The notes: generated from the sequence alone by a model not told the origin. A stretch of 64,000 nt of DNA from Haloplasma contractile SSD-17B (GCF_000215935.2 NZ_AFNU02000006.1:124001-188000); one strand, 5' to 3'; positions 17,003 through 26,401 are shown, counted from the stretch's first letter. Made by a program: numbers and translations.

Positions 17003-17212
17003 ATGCAAAAATTAATTATTGCAATTATAATTCTATACACCGTCTATCACACATGGAAATTTGGGATAAGGGTGTGGGATGAGAAAAACAAAATTGGAAG
17101 TACTGCAGTGATTTTACTTGCAGTAGGGATACTGTTAATCCCATTATTCATGAATAAAATTAAACCTCTAATGTATCCATTTGTAGAGTGGCTACAGAAT
17201 CTGGGCCAGTAG
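17003..17212 (+). CDS. Small two-span protein, probable germinant-receptor D subunit
   Basis: 69 residues, with two hydrophobic segments (about 3-18 and 33-49) and a short soluble tail. It starts four bases after the GerC stop, so it is the fourth gene of the operon. Small proteins of about 75 residues with two spans are known as D subunits beside some gerA-type operons of Bacillus, where they modulate receptor activity. Size, topology and position all fit; I see no diagnostic motif, so the assignment rests on context. Confidence 0.65.
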   Translation: MQKLIIAIIILYTVYHTWKFGIRVWDEKNKIGSTAVILLAVGILLIPLFMNKIKPLMYPFVEWLQNLGQ

Positions 17213-17378
17213 ATTCACTTTCTACTATTTTAATTTTAGTATAGTTTTTGTTTTTGCAACCTTTTTGGATTATAAGATCTATCCTAATGGTAACCTTAAT
17301 GTATTACATCATAAAAAACTAAAAGTGTTAAAATGATTTCTAAAAGACATATAATTATTTAATGAATTAAAAAAACAA

Positions 17379-17425
17379 AAAGTTCGTTAGGATGTGACAG
17401 TTAATCACACTTAACGAACTTATTA
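17379..17425. terminator. Bidirectional terminator between ger operon and the minus-strand gene
   Basis: AAGTTCGTTA pairs with TAACGAACTT, with GTG/CAC extending the inner stem. A runs on the left and T-rich sequence on the right serve both converging units. Confidence 0.8.
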
Positions 17426-17444
17426 TTTTTAATTGATTTATATA

Positions 17445-18422
17445 TTAGTCTTTGAAAATCTGATTTGGTGATGAATACCCTCCTGAACTAGATGGATTAC
17501 TTTTACCACTAAGAGGAAGATCGTCTTGTGCATTTTTATTTGATTCCTCTAGTCTCTTTGCTCGTATTCGATCTCGTCTCTCTTTCTTTGATCTTTTACC
17601 AATTAATATATAAGCAATGTCTGCAATTTGTGCAACGTATTGAACCAAGGTTGAAATAACTAAAACGATTAATACACCAATCATTGAACTAGTAAAGGTA
17701 TACATAGGATCGATACCAGAGCTTACAGTGACAGAAGATTGAATAATCGTATCAGTTATAAAATTAGTCAACTGTTCAAATAATCCAAGTAGTATAAGGA
17801 GTAAAAGTGAGCCTCCTAAATGCCCGGTCATAAGTTCTTTTGTCTCTCCCATCATTCCTTCAAGTCGTTCATTAATAAATGCCGTATATGGCATGAAACG
17901 ATAATACCCTAGGAATATATATAAGACCACAATAAAGCCTATAGCACCCAAAATAGCAAAAAGTGGGAATATAAGTCCTAGAATGAGCATAATAATAATT
18001 GCGGCAATCATTAAAAGTATAATTAACACAGTTAGAGCAATTGAACCACCAATTAAATAACCAAACTTTTTCAATGAATAGGATAGCATTTCTTTCGTAG
18101 ATAATTTAAGATTAAAAAGGTCACTTTGCATCAACTTGATGGTATAGCCTTGTAGAATTAATTCAACTAGTATAAATAAAATAATAAATAAGATGATTCG
18201 ACCTGTAAATAAGAACTGGAATAGCATTTTAAAACTTTCTGTATCGGTACTACTTGTAAAGTTATTCATGATATAGATTACACGTTGCCCAAACATAACA
18301 ACTAAGGTTGTTAACATAGTAATTTTAATCAGAAAAATTAAAGCAACTGACGGAAATTTTTTACCTATAAATTTAAACGTGTAACTTAAAACATCCCCAA
18401 TATCATAGTTAATAATTTTCAT
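17445..18422 (-). CDS. Uncharacterised polytopic membrane protein
   Basis: 325 residues with about six membrane spans between residues 20 and 275, then a basic, Ser-rich cytoplasmic tail (GKRSKKERRDRIRAKRLEES, ending PSSSGGYSSPNQIFKD). The layout resembles the membrane domain seen in some glycerophosphodiester phosphodiesterases and in DUF975-like proteins (a start of the kind YDIGDVLSYTFKFIGKKFP is common there), but I cannot assign a family safely. ATG 18422 is chosen because GAGGGGG lies nine bases upstream; an in-frame ATG at 18440 lies before that site. Single gene, convergent with the germination operon. Confidence 0.6.
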   Translation of the reverse strand: MKIINYDIGDVLSYTFKFIGKKFPSVALIFLIKITMLTTLVVMFGQRVIYIMNNFTSSTDTESFKMLFQFLFTGRIILFIILFILVELILQGYTIKLMQSDLFNLKLSTKEMLSYSLKKFGYLIGGSIALTVLIILLMIAAIIIMLILGLIFPLFAILGAIGFIVVLYIFLGYYRFMPYTAFINERLEGMMGETKELMTGHLGGSLLLLILLGLFEQLTNFITDTIIQSSVTVSSGIDPMYTFTSSMIGVLIVLVISTLVQYVAQIADIAYILIGKRSKKERRDRIRAKRLEESNKNAQDDLPLSGKSNPSSSGGYSSPNQIFKD

Positions 18423-18440
18423 ATGGTATAACCCCCTCAT

Positions 18441-18919
18441 ATAATTTATATATAGTATACCATATTATACTAATACAAGTTACCATTTATTACCATATAT
18501 GCGTGATCGTTCTTCAAATTAATCCTCAAAAATATACTAACTATATTCTAGACTTTAATAAAAGTCACACGTCAAATAATATTTCATATAGTAATAATGT
18601 ATTTTATATACTTAATGAATTAACAAATCTTAGTAAATGACTATTTAATGATAAAAAATTACAATTTCGACAAATTACAATCAAAAGTATAAAAAAATTA
18701 ATGTATAATAATGGTATTTTCAATGAAAATAACGTATTATATATAGTAAGTATCTAAATTTTTACCAGATACGATACAAATTGTTACTTGCTAGTGTGTA
18801 TGCATCGTTCATTGGAAATATGTTAATAGGATTAAAATAATTTATGAAAAACATTGCGCTCAATCTCTATAACTTATTTATGGAGATAGAGTAGCAAAAT
18901 AAAAAGGAGGTGTATATGA
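18441..18919. other. Intergenic region upstream of the PemK-like gene
   Basis: 480 very AT-rich bases between divergent genes. No antitoxin-like frame was found. A weak hairpin CTCTAT...ATAGAG lies at about 18865-18893, just before the ribosome binding site of the next gene. Nothing else recognised. Confidence 0.4.
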
Positions 18920-19294
18920 ATGAATACATATGTCCCAGGAGATATTGTGTATTGTCACTATTTTTCTTTTGATGACCAAGATCGAAAAGGTTATTTTTTA
19001 GTTCTATATAATGAAGCATTAGACAATATGCATGAGAGAACGAATAACTTTACCGCCATTAAAATTACAAGTAAAGCAACGCTTGTAGATACGTATTGTC
19101 AACCACTTAAGCAAGTAGTTGTTCCTGTTCTTAAAACAGATAGCTATGCGCTATGTAGTAAAGTCCATACGTTTGACAAATCACAAGTTATTAACTATGT
19201 AGGTAGAGTATCAGAAGATGTAATGAAAAATGTCTATAAGAAGGTTAGCCGTTTTTTAAGTGAAGTTAATCGACAAGTACTAACTTACATCTAA
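18920..19294 (+). CDS. PemK/MazF-like toxin-fold protein
   Basis: 124 residues. The start VPGDIVYCHYFSFDDQDRKG followed by YFLVLYNE resembles the PemK/MazF barrel (P-G-D-I-V ... R-P-x-L-V-L). FTAIKITSK and SYALCSKVHTFDKSQVINYV fit the later strands, where these endoribonucleases have a conserved S-x-x-x-C/V-D motif. The usual catalytic Arg of MazF is not clear here. No antitoxin gene precedes it, so it is either a solitary member or a phage-type relative without toxin activity. AAGGAGGTG lies seven bases upstream. Confidence 0.6.
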   Translation: MNTYVPGDIVYCHYFSFDDQDRKGYFLVLYNEALDNMHERTNNFTAIKITSKATLVDTYCQPLKQVVVPVLKTDSYALCSKVHTFDKSQVINYVGRVSEDVMKNVYKKVSRFLSEVNRQVLTYI

Positions 19295-19407
19295 TTTCTT
19301 TTTTATTAGTAAGCTAGGTGTAGCATTAGGGTTATTTTTTAGGGATTATATTGTGATTGTATTTTTGTTTTTTAATCTAATTATAGTTTGATTGCATACA
19401 TATAAGG

Positions 19408-19438
19408 CCTCACTAATTTTAATTAGTGAGGTTTTTTA
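19408..19438 (+). terminator. Intrinsic terminator after the PemK-like gene
   Basis: CCTCACTAAT pairs with ATTAGTGAGG, followed by six T. Confidence 0.85.
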
Positions 19439-19584
19439 TTATATTATTGGTAAATATTTGTTATAATAAAGATAGTGTTATTCTAATCATTTTTATTAAT
19501 AGAGTGATCGTTAAAGAATGTATCTAGAAGAAACCACTCGGAGATGATCATATACAAAGTAGTAAATAATAGGGAGGTAATACG

Positions 19585-20526
19585 ATGAATAAAAGAGCAT
19601 ATGGAACAACTGGTAAATATGTGTCTGAGGTTTCACTTGGAGCTTGGCAATTAGGAAATACTGAAGATTGGTCATCTAATTTAACAGAGGCTGAAGCCAT
19701 ACATCTTGTACATAAGGCGTTAGAATTAGGTGTCAACTTTTTTGATACCTCACCGAATTATGGATTAGGAAAAAGTGAGACAATACTTGGTAAAGCTTTA
19801 AGTGGAAAAAGGGAATCAGTCATCATTAATACAAAGGTTGGACATCAGGTAAATGGCGAACTTGATTTTGGTATCGAGCAAATGAAACGTTCAATTGAAG
19901 GAAGTCTTACGAGACTTCAGACAGATTATCTTGATTCTGTACTGCTACATAATCCACCTGAGTCTATACTTGAAGGAAAAACGGGTCATTTTGAAGCCTT
20001 AGAGGAACTTAAAAAAGAAGGTAAAATTAATGCATATGGTGCTTCAGTTGACCGAAGTCAAGATATGATAACATTAATGAATAATACAGACAGTGATATT
20101 ATTGAAACTATGTTTAATATATTCCATCAAGAAACTCGAGAAGCATTTTCTGAGGCATCTAAAAAAAATATAGGAATCATTGTGAAAGTACCACTAGATT
20201 CAGGGTGGTTAACAGGAAAGTATAACGAATCGTCACAATTTGATGACATTCGTAGCCGCTGGAATAAGGATATAATCAAACGCCGATTTGATGTTCTCAG
20301 AAAAGTAAAAGAGATTGCTGGTGTAGAAGATGACTCATTAGTTAGAACAGCTTTAGCTTTTATATTAGCTCATAAGGAAGTAACAACTATTATACCTGGT
20401 GCTAAAAATATAAAACAACTTACTGAGAATGTAGCATCAGCTGATTATAAATTATCAAACAAAGTAATGACTGAATTAATAACGTTATGGAAAACTGAGT
20501 TAAAGAATGACCCATTACCGTGGTAA
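19585..20526 (+). CDS. Aldo/keto reductase
   Basis: 313 residues, normal for the family. The catalytic tetrad can be seen: Asp in NFFDTSPNYG, Tyr in the same motif, Lys in INTKVGHQ, His in SVLLHNPP. The cofactor loop near the C-terminus, TIIPGAKNIKQLTEN, fits NADP(H) binding. The substrate is unknown. AGGGAGG precedes the ATG. It is followed after 30 bases by a SagB-type nitroreductase, and the two are probably co-transcribed. Confidence 0.9.
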   Translation: MNKRAYGTTGKYVSEVSLGAWQLGNTEDWSSNLTEAEAIHLVHKALELGVNFFDTSPNYGLGKSETILGKALSGKRESVIINTKVGHQVNGELDFGIEQMKRSIEGSLTRLQTDYLDSVLLHNPPESILEGKTGHFEALEELKKEGKINAYGASVDRSQDMITLMNNTDSDIIETMFNIFHQETREAFSEASKKNIGIIVKVPLDSGWLTGKYNESSQFDDIRSRWNKDIIKRRFDVLRKVKEIAGVEDDSLVRTALAFILAHKEVTTIIPGAKNIKQLTENVASADYKLSNKVMTELITLWKTELKNDPLPW

Positions 20527-20556
20527 GCAGAATTATACAAAAAAGGAATGATTGTA

Positions 20557-21315
20557 ATGAGTAAGAAAATAGGAACAGAATTTATGAAATTTACGCAGTA
20601 CAAGTATTTAGATGAGTCTGATCAATCGAAGGGAACCCCTCAACCGCCATGCGAATTACCATATGATCAAAATCAAGATATGATCGAACTACCAAAACCA
20701 GGCACACTAAATAGCAGGAAAGTTAATTTACAACAATTAATTGAGGATCGTCAAAGTTTACGTAAGTATTCAGATAAGCCTTTGACATTAACAGAACTAT
20801 CTTATTTACTTTGGAATACTCAAGGTGTTAAAAAACGCATTACAAAGGACAAACCAACAGGAAAAGTGGATGTGACGTTTCGTACAGTGCCATCAGCAGG
20901 AGCGAGGCATCCTTTTGAGACATTTCTATTAATCAACAATGTAGAAGGATTAAATAAGGGATTATATCGCTATATAGCAACTGAACATACGTTAATCGAA
21001 GTTAACATGGATCATCATATTGCTGATCAAATTACAGACGCTTGCTTGTCTCAACGATTCATAATTGAAAGTGCAGTTACGTTTATATGGATGGCTGATA
21101 TCGACCGTACCGTATGGCGTTATGGGGAACGTAGTTATCGTTATGCACATTTAGATGCAGGACATGTTTGTCAGAATTTATATTTAAGTGCAGAAATGCT
21201 TGATGCAGGCGTTTGTGCGATAGCTGCATACGATGATGATGCATTAAATAAACTATTAGGTTTTAATGGTGAGAACCAGTTTGTGATTTATATTGGAACT
21301 GTAGGGAAAAAATAG
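20557..21315 (+). CDS. SagB-type nitroreductase-fold oxidoreductase
   Basis: 252 residues of the FMN-dependent nitroreductase superfamily, in the SagB/ThcOx subgroup. Visible are the FMN-binding RQSLRKYSDKPLTLTELSYL and LLWNTQG, then TVPSAGARHPFETFLLI, the subgroup hallmark, and the C-terminal YAHLDAGHVCQNLYLSAEML. In toxin or azole peptide clusters these enzymes oxidise azolines to azoles, but no cyclodehydratase or precursor peptide lies here. A general redox role is therefore more likely. ATG 20557 suits the AAAGGA site better than ATG 20548. Confidence 0.85.
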   Translation: MSKKIGTEFMKFTQYKYLDESDQSKGTPQPPCELPYDQNQDMIELPKPGTLNSRKVNLQQLIEDRQSLRKYSDKPLTLTELSYLLWNTQGVKKRITKDKPTGKVDVTFRTVPSAGARHPFETFLLINNVEGLNKGLYRYIATEHTLIEVNMDHHIADQITDACLSQRFIIESAVTFIWMADIDRTVWRYGERSYRYAHLDAGHVCQNLYLSAEMLDAGVCAIAAYDDDALNKLLGFNGENQFVIYIGTVGKK

Positions 21316-21483
21316 TAGATTACACTGATCATAGCATTTGATAATTAAGTTATTTTAGGCTAACACATTCAATGATTGACGATCACACAGACATCATTAG
21401 CAAATGAGTATTTATCTTTGTAAACGCAGTACTATTTGATATGATTGTAATAAGTCAAAAATAGGAAAAAGGATGTGTAATAG

Positions 21484-22518
21484 ATGTCGAAACTATTTTC
21501 AAAAATAACAGTGAACGATTTAGAATTTAATAATAGAGTTGTAATGGCACCAATGTGTACGTATAGTTCAGATGAAACAGGGGAGGTACAACCTTGGCAC
21601 ATGGTGCACTATGTAACACGAGCCGTAGGTGGAGTTGGATTAATCATTTTAGAAGCAACTTCGGTTGAAAAACGGGGACGTATCTCACCAAATGATCTTG
21701 GAATTTGGAATGATTCGCAAGTAAAAGGTCTCAAGAACTTAGTTGAACAGTGCCATAGCGAGGGGGCTAAGGTAGCAGTTCAATTAGGACACGCTGGAAG
21801 AAAATACGGTGCAGATGGTGAAGTAGCAATCGCGCCTAGTCCTATTGACTTTAGCGAACGATACGAGACTCCAAGTGAGATGAGTAAAGAGGATATTAAT
21901 ACAGTCATTCAAGCGTTCAAAGAGGCTGCAAGACGTGCTGATATTGCAGGATTCGATTCGATCCAGCTTCACGGAGCCCATGGCTATTTGATTAATCAAT
22001 TTATTTCTCCGCTTGCTAATACAAGAACGGATGAATATGGTGGAAGTCTAGAGAATAGAGCGCGATTTTTACTTGAAGTCTTAGAAGAGGTTAATCAAGT
22101 ATGGCCAAAAGAAAAGCCGATCATGTTACGAGTATCGGCAGAAGAGTATAAAGATCATGGAAACCATCCAGAAGATTTAGTTAAGATCATCAACTTAGTA
22201 AAGGACAAAGGACTAGACATTATTGATGTTAGTTCAGGTGGTGTTGTAATGGCTGATATTAATGTCTACCCAGGTTACCAACTTAAATTCTCTGAGATCA
22301 TTAGAAAAGGAACAGGATTAAAGACAATAGCGGGAGGCTTAGTGACTGTTTCCGACCTCGCAGAATCAGCCTTACAAAATGAACAGGCAGATTTTATATT
22401 CTTAGGTCGAGAGCTACTTAGAAATCCATATTGGGCACTTCATGCTCCCTATGAACTAAATGATGAAGTTGAATGGCCGTTTCAGTATAAACGTAGTCGA
22501 GTGATTCGAAAAGGATAG
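21484..22518 (+). CDS. namA: NADPH dehydrogenase NamA-like ene reductase (old yellow enzyme family)
   Basis: 344 residues, close in length and motifs to YqjM/NamA. The N-terminal FNNRVVMAPMCTYSS contains the FMN-tuning Cys and a Tyr of the active site. QLGHAGRK, the catalytic pair in SIQLHGAHGYLINQFISPLA, NTRTDEYGGSLENRARF and the final FLGRELLRNPYWA all match. The enzyme reduces activated alkenes and nitro compounds with NADPH. It follows the SagB-type gene after 168 bases with no terminator seen between them, making a small redox group with the two genes before it. Confidence 0.9.
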   Translation: MSKLFSKITVNDLEFNNRVVMAPMCTYSSDETGEVQPWHMVHYVTRAVGGVGLIILEATSVEKRGRISPNDLGIWNDSQVKGLKNLVEQCHSEGAKVAVQLGHAGRKYGADGEVAIAPSPIDFSERYETPSEMSKEDINTVIQAFKEAARRADIAGFDSIQLHGAHGYLINQFISPLANTRTDEYGGSLENRARFLLEVLEEVNQVWPKEKPIMLRVSAEEYKDHGNHPEDLVKIINLVKDKGLDIIDVSSGGVVMADINVYPGYQLKFSEIIRKGTGLKTIAGGLVTVSDLAESALQNEQADFIFLGRELLRNPYWALHAPYELNDEVEWPFQYKRSRVIRKG

Positions 22519-22594
22519 TTTGTTTTCTGTAGAGGTATTAATAAATCTAACCAATAATATACTAGAAGTATAATCTAATCATTGGAGTGATTTT

Positions 22595-23230
22595 ATGGGG
22601 AAGCGTATTTTAAAGGTAAAAGGTAAAGGTAAAGCGAGGGCAATCCCTGATCAAGTTGTCATAACGTTTGATATCGAGGTAAGAGGTTATGATTACGATC
22701 AGGTAATGACTGAATTAAATCAAAAGACGAATCGTTTAAAAAATGATATTGAAGAGGCAAATTTTAACCGTGAAGATGTAAAGACGACTGATTTTACAAT
22801 TAGAACCAATTACAAATATGTAGATGGACAACGGATATTCGATGGGTTTATTGCAAATCACAAGTTAAAGTTAACCTTTGACTTAGAGAAAGAGAAATTA
22901 AATACACTCGTTCGCGTACTATCAGTTAGTGAATCGGAGGCTCAGTTTAATATCAACTTTGAGGTAAAAGACAAAGAAACATTTAAAAACAGGGTGCTAG
23001 AAGATGCTGTTCAGGATGCTAAACGGAATGCAACCGTAATAGCGGAAAGCGCAGGAATCAAGTTAGAAAAAATCCTAACTATTAACTACGATTTGGCAGA
23101 CGTTGTATTTCGCTCTGAATTAATATTAGAGGATACGGCTTTGCAATCAACTGCTGCGCCAATTGATATCGAACCAGAAGAAGTAATTACTACGGATACA
23201 ATTACGATTGAGTGGGAAATTGAAAGTTAA
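22595..23230 (+). CDS. SIMPL (DUF541) domain protein
   Basis: 211 residues: ILKVKGKGKARAIPDQVVIT at the start, LNQKTNRLKNDIEEANFNRE and VQDAKRNATVIAESAGIKLE in the middle, all typical of the SIMPL/BP26 family. Many relatives are exported, but this one has no signal peptide and should be cytoplasmic, like the YggE-like proteins of some Bacillota. The molecular function is not known. It is followed by a terminator. Confidence 0.85.
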   Translation: MGKRILKVKGKGKARAIPDQVVITFDIEVRGYDYDQVMTELNQKTNRLKNDIEEANFNREDVKTTDFTIRTNYKYVDGQRIFDGFIANHKLKLTFDLEKEKLNTLVRVLSVSESEAQFNINFEVKDKETFKNRVLEDAVQDAKRNATVIAESAGIKLEKILTINYDLADVVFRSELILEDTALQSTAAPIDIEPEEVITTDTITIEWEIES

Positions 23231-23242
23231 TAATCTTCTCTG

Positions 23243-23272
23243 GACATGTTCATATACGGACATGTCTTTTTT
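23243..23272 (+). terminator. Intrinsic terminator after the SIMPL gene
   Basis: GACATGT pairs with ACATGTC, followed by six T. Confidence 0.8.
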
Positions 23273-23362
23273 AATGAATTACATTTGACAAAAAAACTTA
23301 AACTAAATCAAAACATAGTGTATAATAAAAGTACACAAAACTAATTGAAAATGGTGACACTT

Positions 23363-23911
23363 ATGATTTTAATTTTAAATGGTTCTCCAAATAAATACGG
23401 GAATACAAAAAAAGTAATGAATGAAGTTATAAAGGATATTGATGAAGAAGTAATAGAAATAAACGCTTATGAAGACAAAATTGCACCTTGTATTGATTGT
23501 AAGTTTTGCTCTCATAAAAGTGGTTGCTCGATAAAAGATCGAGGGCTAGATTTATATGAACTCATAGAAAAAGCAGATAAGTTAATTGTTGCTTCCCCTC
23601 TGTACTTTGCTACGTTATCTGGAGAATTAGTGAAACTGCTTAGTCGATTTCAAACGTATTATGCCGGAAAGTACGTCAGAAAGATTGTGAATCCTAGTTT
23701 TAAAAAAGCAGTACTTATAGTAACAGCAGGTGGTAATTGGCCTACTATGTTTGTAGGAGTACAAGAAACGTTTAAAGTACTAAGCTATATATTTTATTTT
23801 GAAGACAATAAAAAAGAGTTGCTAATTCCCAATTGTGATGAGCGTTCTCCGATCCAAGATGAATCCGTTCTGGAGGAAATGAAGCAATTACGAGCGTTTT
23901 TGATTGATTAA
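23363..23911 (+). CDS. NADPH-dependent FMN reductase / flavodoxin-like protein
   Basis: 182 residues. The start ILILNGSPNKYGNTKKVMNE is the FMN phosphate loop of the flavodoxin-like oxidoreductases. CIDCKFCSHKSGCSIKD (about residues 46-62) is the four-Cys motif found in the iron-sulfur flavoprotein branch, and KADKLIVASPLYFATLSGEL follows as usual. Electron transfer between a 4Fe-4S cluster or thiols and FMN is likely. ATG 23363 follows GGTGA by six bases; the TTG at 23345 has no site. Single gene with terminator. Confidence 0.85.
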   Translation: MILILNGSPNKYGNTKKVMNEVIKDIDEEVIEINAYEDKIAPCIDCKFCSHKSGCSIKDRGLDLYELIEKADKLIVASPLYFATLSGELVKLLSRFQTYYAGKYVRKIVNPSFKKAVLIVTAGGNWPTMFVGVQETFKVLSYIFYFEDNKKELLIPNCDERSPIQDESVLEEMKQLRAFLID

Positions 23912-23918
23912 TAGATTA

Positions 23919-23949
23919 AAATCGGTACTTCTTATGTACCGATTTTTTT
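23919..23949 (+). terminator. Intrinsic terminator after the flavodoxin-like gene
   Basis: AAATCGGTAC pairs with GTACCGATTT, followed by a T run. Confidence 0.9.
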
Positions 23950-24400
23950 ATCTGATAAAGCATAGAAAGTTATAGTGTAATGAAAGTGTAATATAATTTT
24001 TTATAAAAGAAAACGAAGTCTTAAAATAAAGTATTGTTTGTAAGCATATTATAAACAGAGCGTCTATACCTCATAGTTAGTCGTAATTAGTAATAGTTAA
24101 TCATAGTTAGCATAATTTTTTGTTGTATATCTATATTTATTTAGATCAGTATACGAAGAATGAGAGATATATGAGTCCTATAGTAGCAAAAAAAAGTTCA
24201 CTATGAGAGTCTTAAAAAAGTGAGGTAAACGATCATAATCGACTTAAGTAAGCGGTGTAGACTAATAATAGTGATATGGATGTAAAGCAATTAATAAACA
24301 AAATAATTGTATGGAACATCTATATACTATATAATGATTATTAGAGTATGGCGCATAATCGTCGTACTAATGAAAAAAAACAATATAAATCTAAAAAGTT
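23950..24400. other. Intergenic region without recognised gene
   Basis: About 450 AT-rich bases. CATAGTTAG occurs twice near 24075-24110 with similar bases between, but I see no riboswitch-like or tRNA-like structure and no open frame with a ribosome binding site. Confidence 0.35.
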
Positions 24401-24415
24401 TGAGAATGATTATCA
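24401..24415 (+). promoter_or_regulatory. Fur-like box before the ZIP transporter
   Basis: TGAGAATGATTATCA matches the 7-1-7 Fur consensus TGATAATnATTATCA at 14 of 15 positions, 68 bases before the ZIP transporter start. Confidence 0.6.
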
Positions 24416-24482
24416 ATTACTCAACAGATTAATATACTAGTAATATAGACTAAATTTTTAGAAATGAAAGAAGTGATGATAA

Positions 24483-25310
24483 ATGGACTTATTAGGTGAA
24501 AATGTATTATTCGCATTTGGGTTAACTTTATTTGCGGGATTATCAACAGGGATAGGAAGTATTATTGGTTTATTTGCAAAACAAACAAACACTAAAATTT
24601 TATCTATTGCTCTAGGATTTTCCGCTGGAGTGATGATTTATGTATCAATGGTTGAAATCTTTGTTAAGGCTGATGATGCTTTAACTGCTGAACTAGGAGA
24701 TAATGGTTCCTGGATTACAGTAGCTGCTTTCTTTGGTGGGATGTTACTGATTGCAATTATTGATAAATTTGTACCAAGCTCTGAGAACCCTCATGAAATA
24801 CGTCGCGTAGAGGATTTAGAATCTGATCAACCAGAAGGAACGAAGACAATTGACAAAAGTAAATTAGCGAGAATGGGAATGCTAACAGCCTTAGCCATTG
24901 GTATTCATAACTTTCCCGAGGGACTAGCGACATTTACTTCTGCATTAAAAGACCCGTCTTTAGGGATTGCTATCGCTGTTGCAATCGCTATCCACAATAT
25001 CCCTGAAGGACTAGCGGTCTCAGTACCTATTTATTATGCTACAGGAGATAGAATGAAGGCATTCTTTTATTCATTCTTGTCTGGTCTATCAGAACCAATA
25101 GGAGCGTTAATTGGATTCTTAATTTTAATGCCATTCTTTAACGATTTTATATACGGAATCTTGTTTGCTTCCGTTGCAGGAATAATGGTATTCATCTCAC
25201 TAGATGAACTGCTGCCTACGGCAAGAGAGTATGGAGAACCTCATCTATCAATTTATGGTTTAGTCAGTGGGATGATGGTCATGGCAGTTAGTTTATTATT
25301 ATTTATGTAA
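24483..25310 (+). CDS. zupT: ZIP family divalent metal importer (ZupT-like)
   Basis: 275 residues, eight membrane spans. The two metal-site helices carry [17 protein letters not shown] and [20 protein letters not shown], as in ZupT. The start [20 protein letters not shown] is also typical. ZupT-type carriers bring in Zn, Fe, Mn and other divalent ions with broad selectivity. Because a Fur-type box lies in front, iron is a likely physiological substrate. A cytoplasmic loop (about 100-125) between the third and fourth spans is acidic. Terminator follows. Confidence 0.88.
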   Translation: MDLLGENVLFAFGLTLFAGLSTGIGSIIGLFAKQTNTKILSIALGFSAGVMIYVSMVEIFVKADDALTAELGDNGSWITVAAFFGGMLLIAIIDKFVPSSENPHEIRRVEDLESDQPEGTKTIDKSKLARMGMLTALAIGIHNFPEGLATFTSALKDPSLGIAIAVAIAIHNIPEGLAVSVPIYYATGDRMKAFFYSFLSGLSEPIGALIGFLILMPFFNDFIYGILFASVAGIMVFISLDELLPTAREYGEPHLSIYGLVSGMMVMAVSLLLFM

Positions 25311-25322
25311 GGAATCAATCCA

Positions 25323-25360
25323 AGATCTCAGTTTATGAGTTGCAACTGAGATCTTTTTTT
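25323..25360 (+). terminator. Intrinsic terminator after the ZIP gene
   Basis: AGATCTCAGTT pairs with AACTGAGATCT, followed by T run. Confidence 0.9.
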
Positions 25361-25445
25361 GTTCAAAAAATGATAAGGTTGACAATAAGAATTAAAATAG
25401 TGTACTATGGTTTTATATGAACACTAACACTAAGGAGAAAAAAGT

Positions 25446-26165
25446 ATGATTGGTATTGGAACATTAGTAAATGCAGTGGTTATTATAATAGGGAGTCTAG
25501 TCGGCTTACTGTTTCAAAGGGGACTAAAAGAACGGTATAAAGAAATCATCATGCAGGCAATTGCCTTAGCGGTAATGGTATTAGGTTTAAAAGGCGTACT
25601 TGAGGGATTAATGAATACAGAAGATGGAGCTATGCTTGAGACATTGATTATAATGATCGGAAGTCTTGCAATCGGGAGTTTACTAGGTGAATGGGCGAAT
25701 ATAGACTTGAGATTAAATAAAATGGCAAATTATATTGAGAAAAAAATAGGTAAGGTTGGCAACTTTGCTGAAGGATTTGTAAAGGCAAGTTTAGTTTATT
25801 GCGTAGGTGCAATGGCAATAGTTGGTGCTTTAGAGGATGGCTTACAACAAAATCCTAGTATATTGATTACAAAATCAGTCTTAGATGGTATTACTGCAAT
25901 CATTTTTACATCAACACTTGGAATTGGTGTTCTGTTCTCGTTTATACCTGTACTTATTTACCAGGGGTCAATTACGCTCTTAGCAGGAATATTAGAAGAT
26001 TTTTTGACTTATACAGTGATTGAGCAGATGTCAATCGTAGGAAACATCCTTATTTTTGCAATTGGGATTACGTTACTAGAGATCAAATCGATTAAACTTA
26101 GTAATATGCTACCGGCCATCTTTATGCCGTTCATTTATTACTTGATCAAACTGTTAATTTTTTAA
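25446..26165 (+). CDS. DUF554 family membrane protein
   Basis: 239 residues with about seven membrane spans. IGIGTLVNAVVIIIGSLVGL at the start, MIGSLAIGSLLGEWANID in the middle and VYCVGAMAIVGALEDGLQQN are hallmarks of DUF554 (YqgA/YdfK). The role is thought to be transport, but the substrate is not established. TTGACA at 25379-25384 upstream is a candidate -35. Single gene with its own terminator. Confidence 0.88.
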   Translation: MIGIGTLVNAVVIIIGSLVGLLFQRGLKERYKEIIMQAIALAVMVLGLKGVLEGLMNTEDGAMLETLIIMIGSLAIGSLLGEWANIDLRLNKMANYIEKKIGKVGNFAEGFVKASLVYCVGAMAIVGALEDGLQQNPSILITKSVLDGITAIIFTSTLGIGVLFSFIPVLIYQGSITLLAGILEDFLTYTVIEQMSIVGNILIFAIGITLLEIKSIKLSNMLPAIFMPFIYYLIKLLIF

Positions 26166-26195
26166 TTAAGCAATTAGAAACTATAAGCTAATACT

Positions 26196-26235
26196 AAACA
26201 CACAGACTTGGAAATAGGAGTTTGTGTGTTTTTTT
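26196..26235 (+). terminator. Intrinsic terminator after the DUF554 gene
   Basis: AAACACACAGACT pairs with AGTTTGTGTGTTT with one mismatch, then T run. Confidence 0.85.
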
Positions 26236-26314
26236 GTATCTGAAAATTCTAAAACAATAAAATATAAAAATAATAATAAACATAATAAAATTAATGATAA
26301 ACATTAAAAAAGTA

Positions 26315-26342
26315 TTGACTTTAGTTAAAATGAGCGTATAAT
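26315..26342 (+). promoter_or_regulatory. SigA-type promoter of the DUF2975-XRE pair
   Basis: TTGACT (26315-26320) and TATAAT (26337-26342) with 16 bases between. Confidence 0.7.
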
Positions 26343-26401
26343 AAGAATTGTAAACGCTAGGAATGTAGCTAGCTGATATAAAAAATAAGGAGTGTATGAG
26401 T

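Noticed and set aside
18843-18893. 16-codon frame before the PemK-like gene as antitoxin
   Set aside because: Too short (MKNIALNLYNLFMEIE), no ribosome binding site, and it overlaps a hairpin.
20557-22518. SagB-type gene as sign of an azole peptide cluster
   Set aside because: No precursor peptide, cyclodehydratase or exporter nearby; neighbours are general redox enzymes.
24060-24115. Repeated CATAGTTAG-like words
   Set aside because: Only two imperfect copies in AT-rich sequence; no regular spacing as in CRISPR or iterons.
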